From NCBI GenBank assembly GCA_034509425.1, contig JAVTVJ010000012.1, positions 10,823,001 to 10,887,000 on the forward strand: 64,000 nucleotides of DNA. The letters run 5' to 3'. This document shows positions 14,059 through 28,600 of this stretch, in pieces. A program made the position numbers and the translations under genes. The notes under the pieces were generated by a model. That model was not told the origin of the DNA. It was given only the letters and a program-made list of their open reading frames with translations, and made no database searches. The number at the start of each line of letters is the position of its first letter. Within the stretch, counting starts at the first letter, position 1. The stretch comes from Eopsaltria australis. Its lineage: Eukaryota; Chordata; Aves; Passeriformes; Petroicidae.

Positions 14059-17000
14059 AAAAGACCTCCCCAGCCAAGGCAACGCTCCATTGCTCCATCG
14101 CTGTGTCTTCCCTGGGAATTGCCTGCAGCAGCACAGACATCTTTCCCTGATGGGGAGCTGAGCTGCCTTTGAGTGTCTCATGGGTGATTGAAATGTACTG
14201 GCCCTACCTGACGCGATTGGGGATTATAGGATGAGGGTGTTTATTTTTAGCCTGAAAGGGTATTGTGGCATATTGAAATACATCTCTGCTCTCATGTGGA
14301 GTAGTGTGTTTCTTCTGTTTATCAGGGATGGTTTCCTCTCACCTGTTCCCATATCAGAGCACAGGTACCACAGTGGACTTTGTTAACTAGATCAATCAAA
14401 TCCTTTATTTATCGTTCTTCTCTTGCTTTGTAAGTTACATTTCAGTACTCCATGAGCAAGTATAAAGACAATTTTTACATAAGACACTTTACTGAGCTTA
14501 TCGATTTCAATATTCCTTTCTGAACTCATTTGCTGCTCTTCAACTTCAGTGACTTCAGCATTTCTGATGCACAGGATGGTAAGGGAGGTTCACATCTGAA
14601 ATGTCCAAGTACTGCAGTGAGGGGCGGCAGCCGGGAGCACTCCCTTGCATGTTGCTGTGTTTGTGATGTGGCCTTTCCATCAGAGGATAATCCTGGTTCG
14701 CACATGATCCACATATCCATTGGTTAGAAGGGCGACTGACAGCTCCTTCTGTCTACAGACAAAACATATCCTGAGTTTCAAAGCTGTTACTTTCTCTTAC
14801 TCCCTGCGTACATACGAATGTTACACCATCAAGTTCGTAGACCGTGGTCCATGTTTTTATAACTTTTTTACCTCATTTCACTTGCTCTGGGGGTTGCAAC
14901 AATACATAAAGCAAACAACTAAGGGAATCTTCAGTAGGGTTTGTTTGAAAAGCTTTTATAATAGTTTATTTTAAACCTTTGCCTCTGTGTGGATAAAATG
15001 TAATTAAAGGAAGAGATGCATAGTAAATGATGCTAATTCAGAAAATACATTAGGTATCTATCATTACAGTTTTTATTTCTGAAAGTTCTAATTTTGTAAA
15101 AATATGGGAAAACAATGGAAATAGAAGCCTGGTTGCATTGTAAGTAGCGCAGAAGTATTTTAGTAACTCTAGTACTAATGAGCAGAACATATTTTTTTTC
15201 TTTTAGTTTTTTTTCAAATGGCATTAGTATTCCAAACAGCAAAATCCCTGGCTGGAGAAATGTAGAAATGATGATTGCTCATTAGCAAATAGAATACAGA
15301 TGTTCTGTTCAGTTTGCCTGAGTGCTTCACATAAACACCTTGGGGAGTGACTGGCACAGAGTACAAAACTTGATAGCTTAACAGTGTGCTAAACACTTCG
15401 GGGCTGGCAATAGAAGCAGAAGCATACCATGTAATTTTGTAAAATTCCGTGTAATTTTTAATCATTTGTAGTGTTTGTGTAATGCGACAACCTTCGTGTG
15501 GGAAGTGCGGGGGGAGAGGTGTTTCTGCAGGCCTGTAATGAACACCAGAAACTAGAGTTGGGTCAACTCTTTTGAGGTCTGTTCATGTCTTTTTGGTTGG
15601 CTTTCTACCTTCAGCTGACAGAGGGGCAAATTTCCATCCTCCTTTGAAGTCTGTGAATCAGTTGTACATTTTTGTATTTTGAATTTCTTGGGCCTCTTGA
15701 GATAGCATATTCTTGGTTCTTTTCTCATGCGTCTTCTCGTTTCCGCTCCCTTTCTTTCTGTCCTCCATCCTCACCTCCCCAACAATAATCCCAATAACGT
15801 TTTTTTCATTTTAATTAATTTTTAATCATATATGTGCAGCAACTGTTTTCGAGTCTCTATTAAATAAAGACTGGATTAATAAGGCACCATTAGGAGCTTA
15901 CTGATGGCTACGTGTTAGTGGCTGTGGGATTTCACATCCCATCGTGATGTTACTAAAATCAGTTTTCTGCCAATACCAGCAGTGCTTGGGGAACAGCTGA
16001 AAGGGGAGATGCCCCATGTCTGCTGAAGAAGCCAAGTGAATTAAGCTCCTCCCTTGCTCTTGGATTCTGCTGCATGCAGGATTTTTTAAGAGAGAGTTCC
16101 CTTTGAGTGAAGATGCGGGAATTGTTTGGGTTTTAAAACCCATTTTAGGCATTATGAATCTTATTCATGCCGTTGAGTGAACATCTAAAAAAAAGGGAAT
16201 CCTAGCTGTGATGTTACTTTGGCCTCTTGCCATGATGTGTGTTTGTGTTGCACTTGTTTAGTTGCCAGAGCCAGCCTGGGAAGCAGCTGAATGAATTTTG
16301 AACTTTTCAAAATGCGTTTATTTTATTAAAGAACATGTTGTTTCCAGTGGGTTCTTTTGGGTTGTTTTGATTGGTTGGTTGATTGGTTTGGGTTTGGGGA
16401 TTTTTGCTGGTTTTGTTGAGAATTTTTTGTGTTAGTTTTGGTTTGTTTGCAAATGCTTAGAACTAAGTGGAACTTACTTAAATTAGGTTGTCCTGCTAAG
16501 TTGAAAACAATCTGTCTGAATGTAAAAAACCATAGTAGGTGTCAAAGTTATACCACTTCTAGAGGTAGCATCAAATTAAAGTGAATTGAAACAAGTTGGA
16601 TCAGAAGTGACACTGTCTGTAAAGAGTACTTTGCATTTCTGTATCTTTTCACAGCCATAATTGAGAGAAAAGTATCAGGCAACTTCACTTACAAAGCTGC
16701 TGTTTGCTTCCTCCTCTTGCCCTGAAGCAAACAAAATAGTCAGGCTCCCAATTTGGAATTTATTGAATGAACCCAAATCACTTATGTGCTTTTTAGTTGT
16801 AGTGGCATGGCAGCAAATAGATGTGAAAATATTAGCCAAAGAAAAAGGCAAAAACTTCGACCCTCTTGTAAGCATTTGGAAACTCAGGACGTTCATCAAT
16901 TATTTGGGCTGCAGGATAAAGGCATGTAGGAAGAAGCAAGCTGAAAGTAAAATGCCTCAGCTGTGAGGTGTGTAAGAATACTTGTGATAAAAAATTCAAT

Positions 17001-20000
17001 TCTGGTGTTACCTCTTCCTTTCTGTTTCTGTTTCATTGCACCTTCAATAAGTACTGAAAATCACATTAACAAATAGCAAGGGTGTGAAAGAAAGCATGTT
17101 AAAGAAAATTAATGATTGTGTTACCTTAATGACCAAGGCACTGTCCTGTGTTGCAAAGCGGGTATATCCGACGCAGGTGTTATTGGGGACATAAGGTTTC
17201 ATATTCAATCACATTTAAAAAATCTGAGAAATTGTAGACTTCAGCCCAACTATAGCAGTTATTGTCAGCCAAGAAACATGTAGTAAGAGGCAAAAAAAGC
17301 TTGCAAAAAGCTTAGCTCAAAAAACTTGCAGAGTGAGTATACCAGCCAGGCAGCCCGTGCAAAGGAGAAGAATTAAGCTTCATCCATTTGGAAGAGAGGA
17401 TGAAACACATTACCTGAAACCACAGTGTCTGCTTGGAAATAACATGTGAATTTGAGGCTGTGCTACTCCCAAGATTTTTCTGGAACAGGTTTACGTCTAG
17501 TCTTGTTGGTCTTTGATAGACCTAGATACTGGTGAAGAATAATTGTTCCCATATATCTTACTATAGGGTTCATCCTTGAATAGGGAGCCAGGGTTTAACA
17601 GAGAGTATCCAGATAGATTGAGCCTTCCCATCACTGCCTGGAGGTCTGATGTACTTCACTTTGAAATTGATAAATGGAGTGGTAGAGAATTGTTGCTGTG
17701 ATATGAATTATTCCCACTGTTATTAAATAATAAACATGACCACAGTGGCCTACTCACTCTCTAAACTGGATTCCTTCTGTGCTTTAATCTTGGTAATGGC
17801 TTCAGATTTGAACTACAAAATGTCATGGGTGTGCTGTGGGCTTCTAAAGGCAGGGGCAGCAGAAGGAAGTTGGTAGATTGATACCATATCATGTGCATCA
17901 TAAAGTAAGGTAGCAGAAAGCCTCAGGAAATTATATTTCTTAAGTAATGCAATCAGAATTGCACTTAGACAGAGAATATTTCTTTGTGTTTACTAGCTGT
18001 GTTTACTGCATTTTCTAATGTGCCTAAGGAAACTTTAGGAAGTAGAAAATGAAGTTCTAGACCCAAATCCATACAGTTACTTTTGGGAATAACACAGCAA
18101 AATGAGTGAGCTTGATTTGCTACACAGCAGATGCCAGGATTATATGATGTGGAAGGAATTTTTTACTTTTAAACCCTTTCAATGTGATGACATGCAGGGG
18201 AGAGGAAGGAGGAGCTCACATAAGTGCCCTTGTGTTTTTTTAACCTCTTCAGTGCTCTGAAGATAGATCCAGAGATAGCAGTTGATTCATGTAAGCACAA
18301 GTGGACTCTACCAAAACAATAATTAAATATAGTGTATGTTTCTGGATTAGAGCTATATGGGAACAGAAAATAATACTATTTATTCTGTGGTTTAAAGCCG
18401 CACTGCTATAAACAGAAAATGCAACAAGCAGAGAGAACTGAGTTCGCATGAAAATAGATGAAAAGTACAGTGTGTCTTTTTTGGTGTTTATGAATTATTT
18501 GAAACAAGTTTAGCAGACTATAAAGCTTTTTATTATAGTCAGCTTGTAAGTGTGTTCTGCTACATTGTGCAGCATCTCAAAATAAAATGGACCAGCAGTT
18601 GTTTACAAAAGCTAAAGACTTTCCAAGACCTAGCTCATGGGATGAGCAGATGGTATTTGGGCACTGTGTTGGTCTTGCAATCCACTCAGTGCCATGTTGG
18701 GCTGATTCATAGAGTTCCATTTGCAGAGGCATCCTGGTGAGCTGCTTCACCAAGAGAAGAAACGATGGATGAACTTTCTTGTCTTTTATGCTGTCTTCAG
18801 TAAATGCCATTGACTGCTGCTGTATTTAAAGAAAGTGACAAGAGTGTATCATAGCCTTTATTGAAATGAATCGGTGTCCTTTACAGCAGTGATCCTTCTG
18901 TTCAGGAGAGCTTTTCCATGTTAGCTGTGATAAGGTGAGAAAGCCGTGCAGGTAAGGTTCAGCCCCAGGTGTTTGGGGTGGGATCACAGAGGATTGTCGG
19001 TCTCCTGTGGAGTGCAGGCAGCCCAGGTGTGCTTCTGAAGGGCATCGTGCTGCCTTGGCACTTCATCACTCCGGGATCTGCTTCATTGTGCAACTAAAAC
19101 TCCTGTAAATGGAGAACTGTTCCCATGGCCCTGCAGGCAGGGTGCTGCCCCCCACCACCTCCCCTTCCCACACAGTGTCTTGGGGTGCTTGAAAGTTTCA
19201 TTTGGACAGGAGGGGAATGTGTTCTTCACTAATTTAAAGGGAGTGATAATACTTTCTTGCCGAAGGGAGAGAAAGGGGAGGAGGGTGATGGGCTGCAGTA
19301 AAGGGGGGGACAATGTGAAACCTCAGGTGACAAGATCTTCATGGTGTTTCCCTTTTAGGCACTAATAAACGTCAGGATGACTTAATATGCAAAACCTGTT
19401 GAACCTGTTGGCAAGAACAGAGCCCCAGATTCTCATTGCAGAGGGTTTGTTTGTTGCTACCAACTGCATTTCAATTGCCTAGTGATAGTGTTTGTTTTCT
19501 TGAAATTTGCTTTCTGGTGCAATGTTCCAGCGGTCCTGACTGCAGCCTTGCAGAGGTGGAGTTGCTGTGGGCCAAGGTACAGCGGGGCTGTGGGCACCCC
19601 ACAAGCCCAGCCCTGCTGCCAGGAGGGTAGCAGCAGAGTGTCACAGCTTCAGAGGGGCTGAATGTGAGAAACAGGGGGAAACTGCAGTCGCTTCCTACTC
19701 CCACTGGCAGGCAGGATTGGCGTTAAACCCATTGCTTTTATAGGAACAGGCTGACCTACTTATTAAGGCATTGTATTTCAGTGTTCAGCTATGGCTGTCT
19801 GGCCCAGAAGGGTTGTTTTTCCAACCCTGCTGAAACTCAGCCCCCCAGCCATGTCCCAGCCTTCTGGGAAGTTTTGGACAGGGCATGTTGATGTGTCTGT
19901 CCAGTGTGAGGAGCTCTGGTACCACAGCAATGGGTACCACGTCTTATCCCCGTGGAAAAAGGGAAAGGCCTGCTGAAAGAATTGATATATGCCCAAGAGG

Positions 20001-23000
20001 AACAGGAAAATAGAAAGAAAACTGGAGAGGATGATATTTAAATGTTATGAAAGGTTTTGACCAGAAACATGTTCTTGATTGCATTCTGTGGGGCAGAATG
20101 GCAAGCCACTTGTGGCCATAGCTGTAGGCATGCTTGGGGTATGTTAAAGGAACACTGTTTTGCCAGCCTGTGAAATTCAGAGTAATCAGCTGCCCTTCCC
20201 TAGCCACATTCGTATAGCACAGGGAAGAGTTGGTTTGAGGAGAGGAGATGCAAATGAGCAAGCTGGGAGACCACCAGACATCTCTGTGGGGTGAGGGAGG
20301 AGCTCCCTCTGCATTTGGTCAACTGGTGGCTCTGTGTTGATGTCAGATTTGTGCGTCTCATGTCATGGAGATGATGGCATCAGCCATCCTGGGAAGCAGT
20401 CCTGCAGCTCTTTCCAAACAGGTCTTTGGACTATTATAGCAAATCAGATTTCTGTGAGCAAGTGTCAAAAGTGTGTTGGTGGATAAGTTGAGACAGAACT
20501 AAAAAATGTCCTTTCTGCATCAGACCATTGCTTCTGCCTCTGCTCTGGGGGCTTTTCATTTTTTCAGAGCTGCTGGGTGTCACATTGCTACACCAGCAAG
20601 AAGGATCTGCTCCATCCATCTGTAACAGTGAACTTAGACTCTCTATTGCTCTGACTGGAATATACACACTTACATGGCTTTAAAATAAAAAACAGATTTG
20701 TCACTCTGACAGGACCTCCCCAGCTGATTCAAAGGAAAATTCTCTGCTGTTTTTTATAGAGGCTCTTATGAATAGATCTGTTAAGTTTCCATCCTGGAGA
20801 AGTGAAATAGTTGTCCAAATAGTCAAATCTTTCCAACAGTTTTCCTCCAGTTTTGCCCCTGAAAAGCCTGATGGCCTTCAGTATTTGCCATGTAGGCTTG
20901 GCTTTAAGAACCACAGAAGGAGGAGTTCATGCAGACATGCTCAGCCAGAGTGTTATCACAGATTTTGCAAAATTCACTTTTCTGCCTTTTGTGCTTTTTC
21001 TCCAGTACCTTGTACTCACATGCGTTCTCTTTTTCTTTGATGTACACACATATACCCTTGTCAAACTACTTAATCAAAAAGTTTTGAAAAAAACCAGAGA
21101 ATTTCTATGTTTAAATTCTTGAGAGGCAGTCTGCTATCATAATGATAGAGCTGTAGGATTATTACCCAGAGATGCAAAATGACAGACATCATAGTTAATA
21201 CTCATCAGCATCCTTTCTAACAATCTCAAAGCAGTCCCATCAGTAAAAAGCCTAAGCAAGCTGTGCTGCATTATCATGATTGAGGGCCAGATCATATTTG
21301 ATGTTGCTGGGTGACATGAGTAGAAAATAAAGTTTTCCCACTTCTAAAACTAACTTTATAAATAAGCTCTTTATTACATTGCAAATACATCCTCACACTT
21401 CTGTTAAAATACCCAGTAGTGACATGAAAACCAGCCTCAAACGCGTTCCCAGATACTTTGCCTTGAAACTAAAAGGAAGAGAGCTGCTTACCTTCATCTC
21501 TGGTAAAGGAAGATGTAGCTCAGTGCATACACAGCCGTAAGGGTTTGCGGGTTTATGATTTCCAGGTCTTTTCCAGCCAGTATCAGGTCTAGCAACATTG
21601 ATTTTTAATCAGACATAATTACCACTCTTAGTCTTCTTTGAAACAAGTGACTGATGACTTCTCCCCAGCCTTTTTAAGGCTTTACATTGTTTTCCTTAAC
21701 TGTATTACAGTTGTACAATGTAGCTCTTGTTTTTTCACTCTAAGGAGTCCTGTAACTATCAGATCTGTAACTTTGCTGGAATTTCACTCACAATTTTGCA
21801 TAAAATAGAAACATCTTCATTGATATATTTCTAAAGGAATAATACTTGTGGCTTTTGTAACAAAAGCCTTACAGTTCTATGGTATATGCCATTAGCATGT
21901 TTGTTGTACTGGATGAAATGTTGTACCAGATGTATGAATAATTGTCTCTAAATCAGGGCATCAGGTATTTGTAAGGGGAAGAGGATCCCTATAATGTTTT
22001 TGGTTCTGTTCCTGATTATGTGCAAGACAGCTGTTCACTGTAAATGATGGCACTAAAATGAAAAATAAATCAAAGGGAGGTTTTTTTGCATTTACTTTTC
22101 TGGAAGTTTGCAACTCTTATCCTTTGAGATTTCCCTAAACCCTGCTGGATACAGGAAGGAGAGAAGCAGGAGATGTGAAGTAGGAAGGGAAATCTTCAAC
22201 AGGCACACTTGGATGCTTAGCAACTGTTCACCTTCTGGCTGTGCCAGGGAGGAGAGGTGTGCAGTGGGAGGGCCTTTGTACAGAGGGGTAGTGGGTCCAT
22301 GTGGCACTCCCAGGAGGGGACAGGTGCTCATTAAAGATGAGTGCATAGAGACGAGAAATGGTCAAGGCAAATGTGTTGTCTCTGGTTTGTTATAATCAAT
22401 CTGATTACCCAACATTATTAAGATTTGTTTGCCCAGACAGGCCATGTTTTGCTCTCAACAGACACTCAGATCTGATGCACAGATCATGGTAGTAAATTGA
22501 TTTTACACTGGCAGACATAGTACAAACTGTGTGCTGTACATATATGAAGCAGAGCTCTCTGAAAGGCCAGAGAGGTGCCTTTGTGCTGCACTGACAAGGA
22601 TTGCAGAAACCGCTACTTAAAATCAGTAAACTAACTCTAGAGAGAGTTTGTTGAAATTTTGGAGTACAAAAGGAAATGTGGGGCTTTTTCTCTATTTGGT
22701 TGTAAGCACAAAGTTGACAAGATGATTAAAAGCTTAATAAAAGCAAGCTCCATGTTTCTTCATGGCAACTTTTGCCTTGCCACCCACTTGGCAGGAGCAA
22801 GGATTGTTCCTTCTCACCAGAGACATGGCTGCCTGTATCAGGAGGTCCATTTGGTGGGCTACAACGAAATGAGATCTAGCACCATTTAAAAGGTACTTTC
22901 TTCTCTGACCTCGTTGTGTGCCCATGAGAATTGTGCAGAACATGCTTATGATTCTTGCTAATGAAAGCTCTAGTCCTTTACAAAACTGTCCTGAGCTATA

Positions 23001-23311
23001 GCTAAGCTGCCCAGCTGTTCTAGCCTGGGGCTGAGCCCTGCAGGATGCTAGTAGCCTGATCTTCTTCCACGGATGCTACTCATTATCTGACTTACATATA
23101 CATACAAGTGTTTTCCTGGATTACAGAGACAGCTCTCACTACTTTCTGAATAAAGCTTCATTTCATTTATTTTAATTTTTCAATGTCCCACAGCTAATTT
23201 TAGGAATGCCCTATACATATGATCAGTAGGGTCCTTGCTCAGCATAAAAAGAAGGGGATGAGAGCCTCTTAGCTTACTCACTCTGTTTTGTGGAGTAAGT
23301 ACGCTTGACAC

Positions 23312-23333
23312 CTTTCAGCTGATGAGCTGAAAG
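23312..23333. repeat. Perfect hairpin, 9-bp arms
   Basis: CTTTCAGCT and AGCTGAAAG are exact reverse complements separated by GATG. It lies 640 bp before the double hairpin at 23975. The role is unknown and chance is possible. Confidence 0.6.
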
Positions 23334-23974
23334 AGTCTGCAGAAGACTTCTGACTGTGTTCTGCCTATTTCTTACTCCTTCGGTAACCTCACCTGTCAGC
23401 TCGTGGCCATTCAGAATTCAAGGAGTTTGAACAGGATCATTCATAGCAAATCAGAAGCTGGCAGAAGTGGAATCTTGTGTGTCTCCTTCATTTTAATTAA
23501 ATTAATCAAAACGTAATAGATAATGGTAAAAAGTTGTTTCAACCACTCTGGCTAGAAAGGAACTGCATGATAGCAGTTTGGCTAGTTAGAAGCATCCAGG
23601 GGTGCCTGTAAATGCAGCTTAGCAGCAAAGTCTTGTCATAGTACTTTCTGTCTTGCAGAGGAAAGCAGAAGAGGGAAGGTGAGAGTTTGAACAAGAGTGG
23701 AGTAGGCATGGAGTGCCATAGGAATGGTGGCATCACTAGCAAGCCAGTTCTCACAGAGTTTGCCCACTGAATTTTCTCCATAAGTGCCACAGTTCCGGTG
23801 CTACTAGCCAACTACTCTTTGCACCAGGAGTCTTCCTTACATGCTTAAGGCTGCTTCCAGGGTTCAAGCTGGCAGCATGTGAGAGCTGTGGGCTCACATC
23901 ACCATTCTGCATTGGTATGAGGCTCCCGCTTGTCTCCTCCAAGTGCAGACAGCCACTGATCTTCAGGCATCCTG

Positions 23975-24027
23975 CCTGAGCTGAGCAGCTCAGGGCTCAG
24001 AGCATGCTGGAGGCTGACAGCCTCCAG
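23975..24027. repeat. Two consecutive perfect hairpins
   Basis: CCTGAGCT-gagc-AGCTCAGG (23975-23994; 8-bp arms, 4-nt loop) is followed 12 nt later by CTGGAGGCT-gac-AGCCTCCAG (24007-24027; 9-bp arms, 3-nt loop). Both are GC-rich and perfectly paired. The function is unknown. Confidence 0.6.
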
Positions 24028-24889
24028 GATTCTGTGTGCCCATAGCACAGCCCCTAAGCTTAATGCAAGCCACCTTTGACGCCAAGTGGTGCGAGGTCTG
24101 GTCCTGGAATGTCAGATACCATTCTGGTGCTTCTACCAGTTTATGTAGATAAGCCTTTGTGCTAATGTGCTTTCACTGGCATAGTTTCTTCATGACTGTG
24201 ATTTGTGCTCTTTCCCTCTCTGTCACAGTTTTGCAGAGAGCTTACCTGCCCTAGAGAAGCAGTTTGGAAGGCAGCTTCCAAAGAGTCCCTTCCCCTGGGT
24301 CACACTGTAAGCAGCGACACTCTGTAAATACTTCTGAAACTTCACATGCAGACTTTCTGATTTGTTTCAATTCCTGTTAGAAGAGTTTTCTAGAAGTATT
24401 CTGATTGCCAATCTTGTCTTCAGCCAGTGCTGCTTTACTGAAATTTTCTTTAAACTTAATAGTTCTTCTACCTTGTTTTTTACCCTTGCATCCCTTGGTT
24501 ACCTCACACTGATAGTCTTTCTTCCTCTCTACCTTTCTTTTGCTTAACTGAGCAAGCCAAGCTCTCTGCTTTCTGTCCTAAAGTCAGTTTCCATGTTGGT
24601 TTGGTTGTCCAGCTTATTTTTTTTAAGGTTTTGTGGTTTTGTTTTCAAAGAGTGCGTCTTCCCTGCTTTTCTCTGGTTACAGGTTTGGTCTAGGTCTTCG
24701 TGCAGTGACTTGCAGAAACTGCAGCTCTCACCAGGCTGAGGTATGGAGTTACTCAGTCCAGTCTGTTTTCCAGAGGTTTCACAGTAAGCATTTAGTTCAT
24801 CAGAACTTGCTCTTTCAAAATAATAATATCTTAAACAAAATTAGGCTTGCTGTTATCCTTCCCACTTAATCTAAACTGAATCACTTCAT

Positions 24890-25680
24890 GGTCCCCTGTC
24901 CAAAGTCATCCTCATTATTGAAGATAAAGAGCAGAATAGAATCTATTCTTGTTGATTCAGCAACATGGATAAAGAAACTTGTCAGCTGTCACATCCAGGA
25001 ATAACTGGTCTTACCACAGTTAATAGCATTTGTTCTCCAATCTGTACTGTGAAGTAAGTCTCCCTTGTTGATGTAATTCCCATTTCTTTAATGATGCAGA
25101 GCTGTATCCAGATCTATATCTGGTGTAAGAAGTCAAGAGCAGACCCAAAGTCTCTCTCTTGGAAATCTTCTTTGACCATCTGTCCACAGCATTTCCAAAC
25201 ATTTTCTTCTTTATTCTGTTTCCAAAGTCTGCTCTTTCTTTATTGCATAACAGTATTCTACCGTATAAAATCGGTATTTTCTTTGAAAAGCACAGACCTT
25301 TTGACACCTGTTTCACTAATAATTCCTGTTCCACCCTGTTTGTGAGTTTTCCTGTAATAGCACTAGTGCTTGAGTTCCTCTTCCATTATGGCAGTCTGCC
25401 TGTGTTATTAGCACACAGCTATTTTAGCTGCTGGATTTTTTGTTCACCTTTTCTGCTCTTATTTTGGTTTTAGACTGCATTTGGCTCTTATGCTATATAC
25501 AGTGCTTTCATTGGCAGTATCACATGCCTGACCTTTTTCTCATCATTAGCAGCTTTTTTTCTTTCCTTCAAATCCCTGAAATAGACTTCTCACTGTTGTT
25601 TTCATGTTTTTCTGATATTTGCCCCTTTCCTTTCCGGATCCTGAAACCAGTGGGGAATTTGTGTTCACCTCCCCAGGCCT
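24890..25680 (-). mobile_element. Degraded ancient LINE relic (CR1/L2-like), antisense
   Basis: Read on the - strand, 24971 down to 24910 gives HVAESTRIDSILLFIFNNED, which resembles the conserved stretch between the endonuclease and reverse transcriptase of CR1/L2-clade LINEs (pattern HV..PTR...ILDL...N.ED). Further upstream in the sense of the element, the - strand around 25020-25070 gives GRLTSQYRLENKCY, resembling the endonuclease GDFN.H.DWEN segment in a different frame. Stops and frameshifts separate the pieces, so the copy is dead and old. The higher-coordinate part (25330-25680) is less certain, and the outer limits are approximate. Confidence 0.45.
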
Positions 25681-28600
25681 TCCCTTCCTGTGTTCTTGGT
25701 GTGGATTGTGCCATAGTTGTTCCAACAGTTGGGATATTTGGGTGAAACCCTCCTGAAGACTCACTCATCTTGTGGTGAAAGTACCCAGAAGCCACCTTTC
25801 CCTGCAGAACTAGTGACAGAGGGAGACAGGGGGACTGGAGACATTTCCTCAGGGGTCACTCAGGCTAAGGGAAATGCATGGGGTCCTTTCCAGCTGGCAT
25901 GTCCTATTCTTGGTGGACTGAAAGAGGTATTTGGTTCTCAAGGCCTGGTGGACACAAATGTAGTTTGAAATTGTCGTGAGAAGGAAATGAGTGCTTAGTA
26001 AAACACTGGTATGGGACTATATAGGGTATGGTTTATTTGGTCTTAAATGGTCAAGAGTTTTGTAGAGGACTTCCTCCTGCCAGCCATCCTCCCACTTTGC
26101 TGGAAGAGAAACCTATTGTTAGCAGCAGGGGCATTATGAAAGCTTGAGCAATGATGACCTCAATGTCCCAGAGATAACACACATCTGCATAACTGGGTAC
26201 AAAGAGCATGTGTGTTTATGTGTATGTGTATTCTTCAGTCAAAAAAACCATGTTTGCAACCTGTAAGGCTGCAAGGAGTTACAGCCCTCATAATCACATC
26301 TTCCACTGTAGAAGCTGAGGCTGCAGCAATCAGTTAAGAAGATGCTTGAAATTCCTGGTCACGATTTAGGTAAGTACATGATGGAACAGCAAATTGTTTC
26401 TCTCTTCTGTGCTAGCTCACTGGCCAGTTTTTTCTCTAGCTGATGTTCTGTGTTCAGTACTCAAGTTGCACAGGCTGGATGGAGTCAAAAAACTTTACTG
26501 TTCCCCTTGTGATAGGTAAATTTTGTTTTCGCATCCTTCTACATGGAAAGTTCAGCTTGCCAGTAAAGTGCATCAAGATGAAAAAATAGTTTTAAAATTA
26601 TTTGAAGGAACAAAACCAAAGCAAAAATCTCCACCCTGTTATTAAGCAGAGTATGTGCTATAATGTATCTTTATGTGTAAGATGTATATTTCATCTCTTT
26701 AGTCAGGTGTCTCTTAAAATATTTTTATTTTGCACTGGTAACGTGACTATCAGTGTTGTGAGTCTGTCTTCTAACAGTTAAATGATCTTAATCTTTACTC
26801 CTGAGATGAAAAGTTAGGGTGCTTTGGTTTCCTACAGCTTTCTGAGATGAACGTCTTTGAGTTTGTGCATGTATAAGACCTACTGTAACTCTTTCTACTG
26901 TCATTGAAGCTAGTATTTTAACAAGAATACATTGTTGCTGTTTGGTTTGCAGTTTTTCAGCTGATAAAATGGTATTGTTAGAGAACAGAAATCGTATGTG
27001 TTGCTTCATGACAATGCAAACATAACAAAATAGAGGAACAGGAAGAAGTTTTCTGTTACAAATGTTTTGTATTTTTTAAAATTAGACCTGTTAGGATACT
27101 TGTGCCATAGCTTACTTGGCAGTGCTGGAAATGAATTTAAATAGGAAAAATTATTAGTTCATTTAGACCTGTGCCTTTCTTCTTTTGTGTCTCATACTAG
27201 ATCTGTTTAAAGGAGTGGGAGATGCTTCACTGTGACTTTGCATTGCTAATGAAATTGCTTCCTCCTGGCCTCTATTGTATAGCTTCCAGAATTCTCATGC
27301 TTGGTCTTTCATGCACTGTTGTTGAGATATGAATATAATTTCTTGTTTATTCCCAAGATCTTGGTTCTGAATCCTACTGGCTTACTGTACGCTTCCACAA
27401 GTATTCTGTTTATTTTAAGAGAACTTCTCAACCTTATTTAAATATTTCAGAAGTGGACTCAGTGGCATCCCACACCAAGGAGTTTGACAGAGTTACAATA
27501 CTTACAATTCTCTTCAGGTATTTCTTTCTGTCTTGCACATTGCAACTTTATTTTAACAGCTATATTCTTATTCAGTCATTAGGCAAAATAAATTAAAAAT
27601 AGAAAAGAAAAAAAAGCAAATGGGAAAAAAGTGTCCACTCTGTTGATTATTCTCTCTGGTTTTGACCTGACTCATACCAAGGTTGACCATCATGATGTGG
27701 GAAGAGAAAAGGCACTTCTGTTAACACACAAGTTAAACAGGGGCAAGCTGCTGTTTGTTCTCTTGCAGTTTAATAAGCCTGAAGTTAAAAGATGGAAGAT
27801 AGTGTTGCTTTTGCATCATTTTACTACTGATGAAAATTGAAAATGTCAAACAATCAAATAACAAAAAAAAAGTGTAGGAATGCGCTGTGCTAGAAAGTGA
27901 GGCAGGGAAGGGGTTAAAAGACTGATCTTGTAGACAAGGAATAATCTGAACTGCCTTTTGAGTACAGGTGGCACTAGGTTTTAGGCATTCCATCTACTCT
28001 AGGAACATATAAATGGGAAAAAGCAGTGGAGACTGCTGAGGCACAAGTAGAATGGGCCAAAAACTGGCATACTGAATGGTAAAGTGAAATACTTTACAAA
28101 AATAGTTCTATTTTAGATGTAGTAACTTTAAATTAAAATAAGATCTTATAAATTCCTTCCTGATGAGATAACATGGCTATGGTTGTAGTGTACAGATGGT
28201 GCAGTTTATTTACTAACTGCATTTTTACGTCAGTTGGCTGTAACATTTTATTAATACCTAAAAATGCATCTTAAGTGCCTCTGTCTAGGCATCTGTGCTG
28301 GAAAATCCAGGCCATGGTTGCTTTGAACTGCTTTAGCTGCTATTTTCTTTAAAACCTTATAGTATGGCTGTAAAGATAAATATCCTCTTGCACAACCAAG
28401 AGGGCACTATGTTACCCTAATTTTTATTTAATTGGAAGGGGATGGATTTGAAGGGTTTGATGAAACCAGATCAAAGTTTAAAGTAGTATCAAAATAATAC
28501 AAATTACTATAAATCACTTTCTCTCTCTATAAAATGAACTCTGATCAGAGATCGCAACATGTAAAAGAACAGCTGTCACATCTGGCTTTCTCAGGTACAT

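Noticed and set aside
13418..14181. Overlapping ORFs of 67-135 codons on both strands
   Set aside because: They show no recognisable domain, are mutually overlapping and lie in a slightly GC-richer intron block. This is consistent with chance frames.
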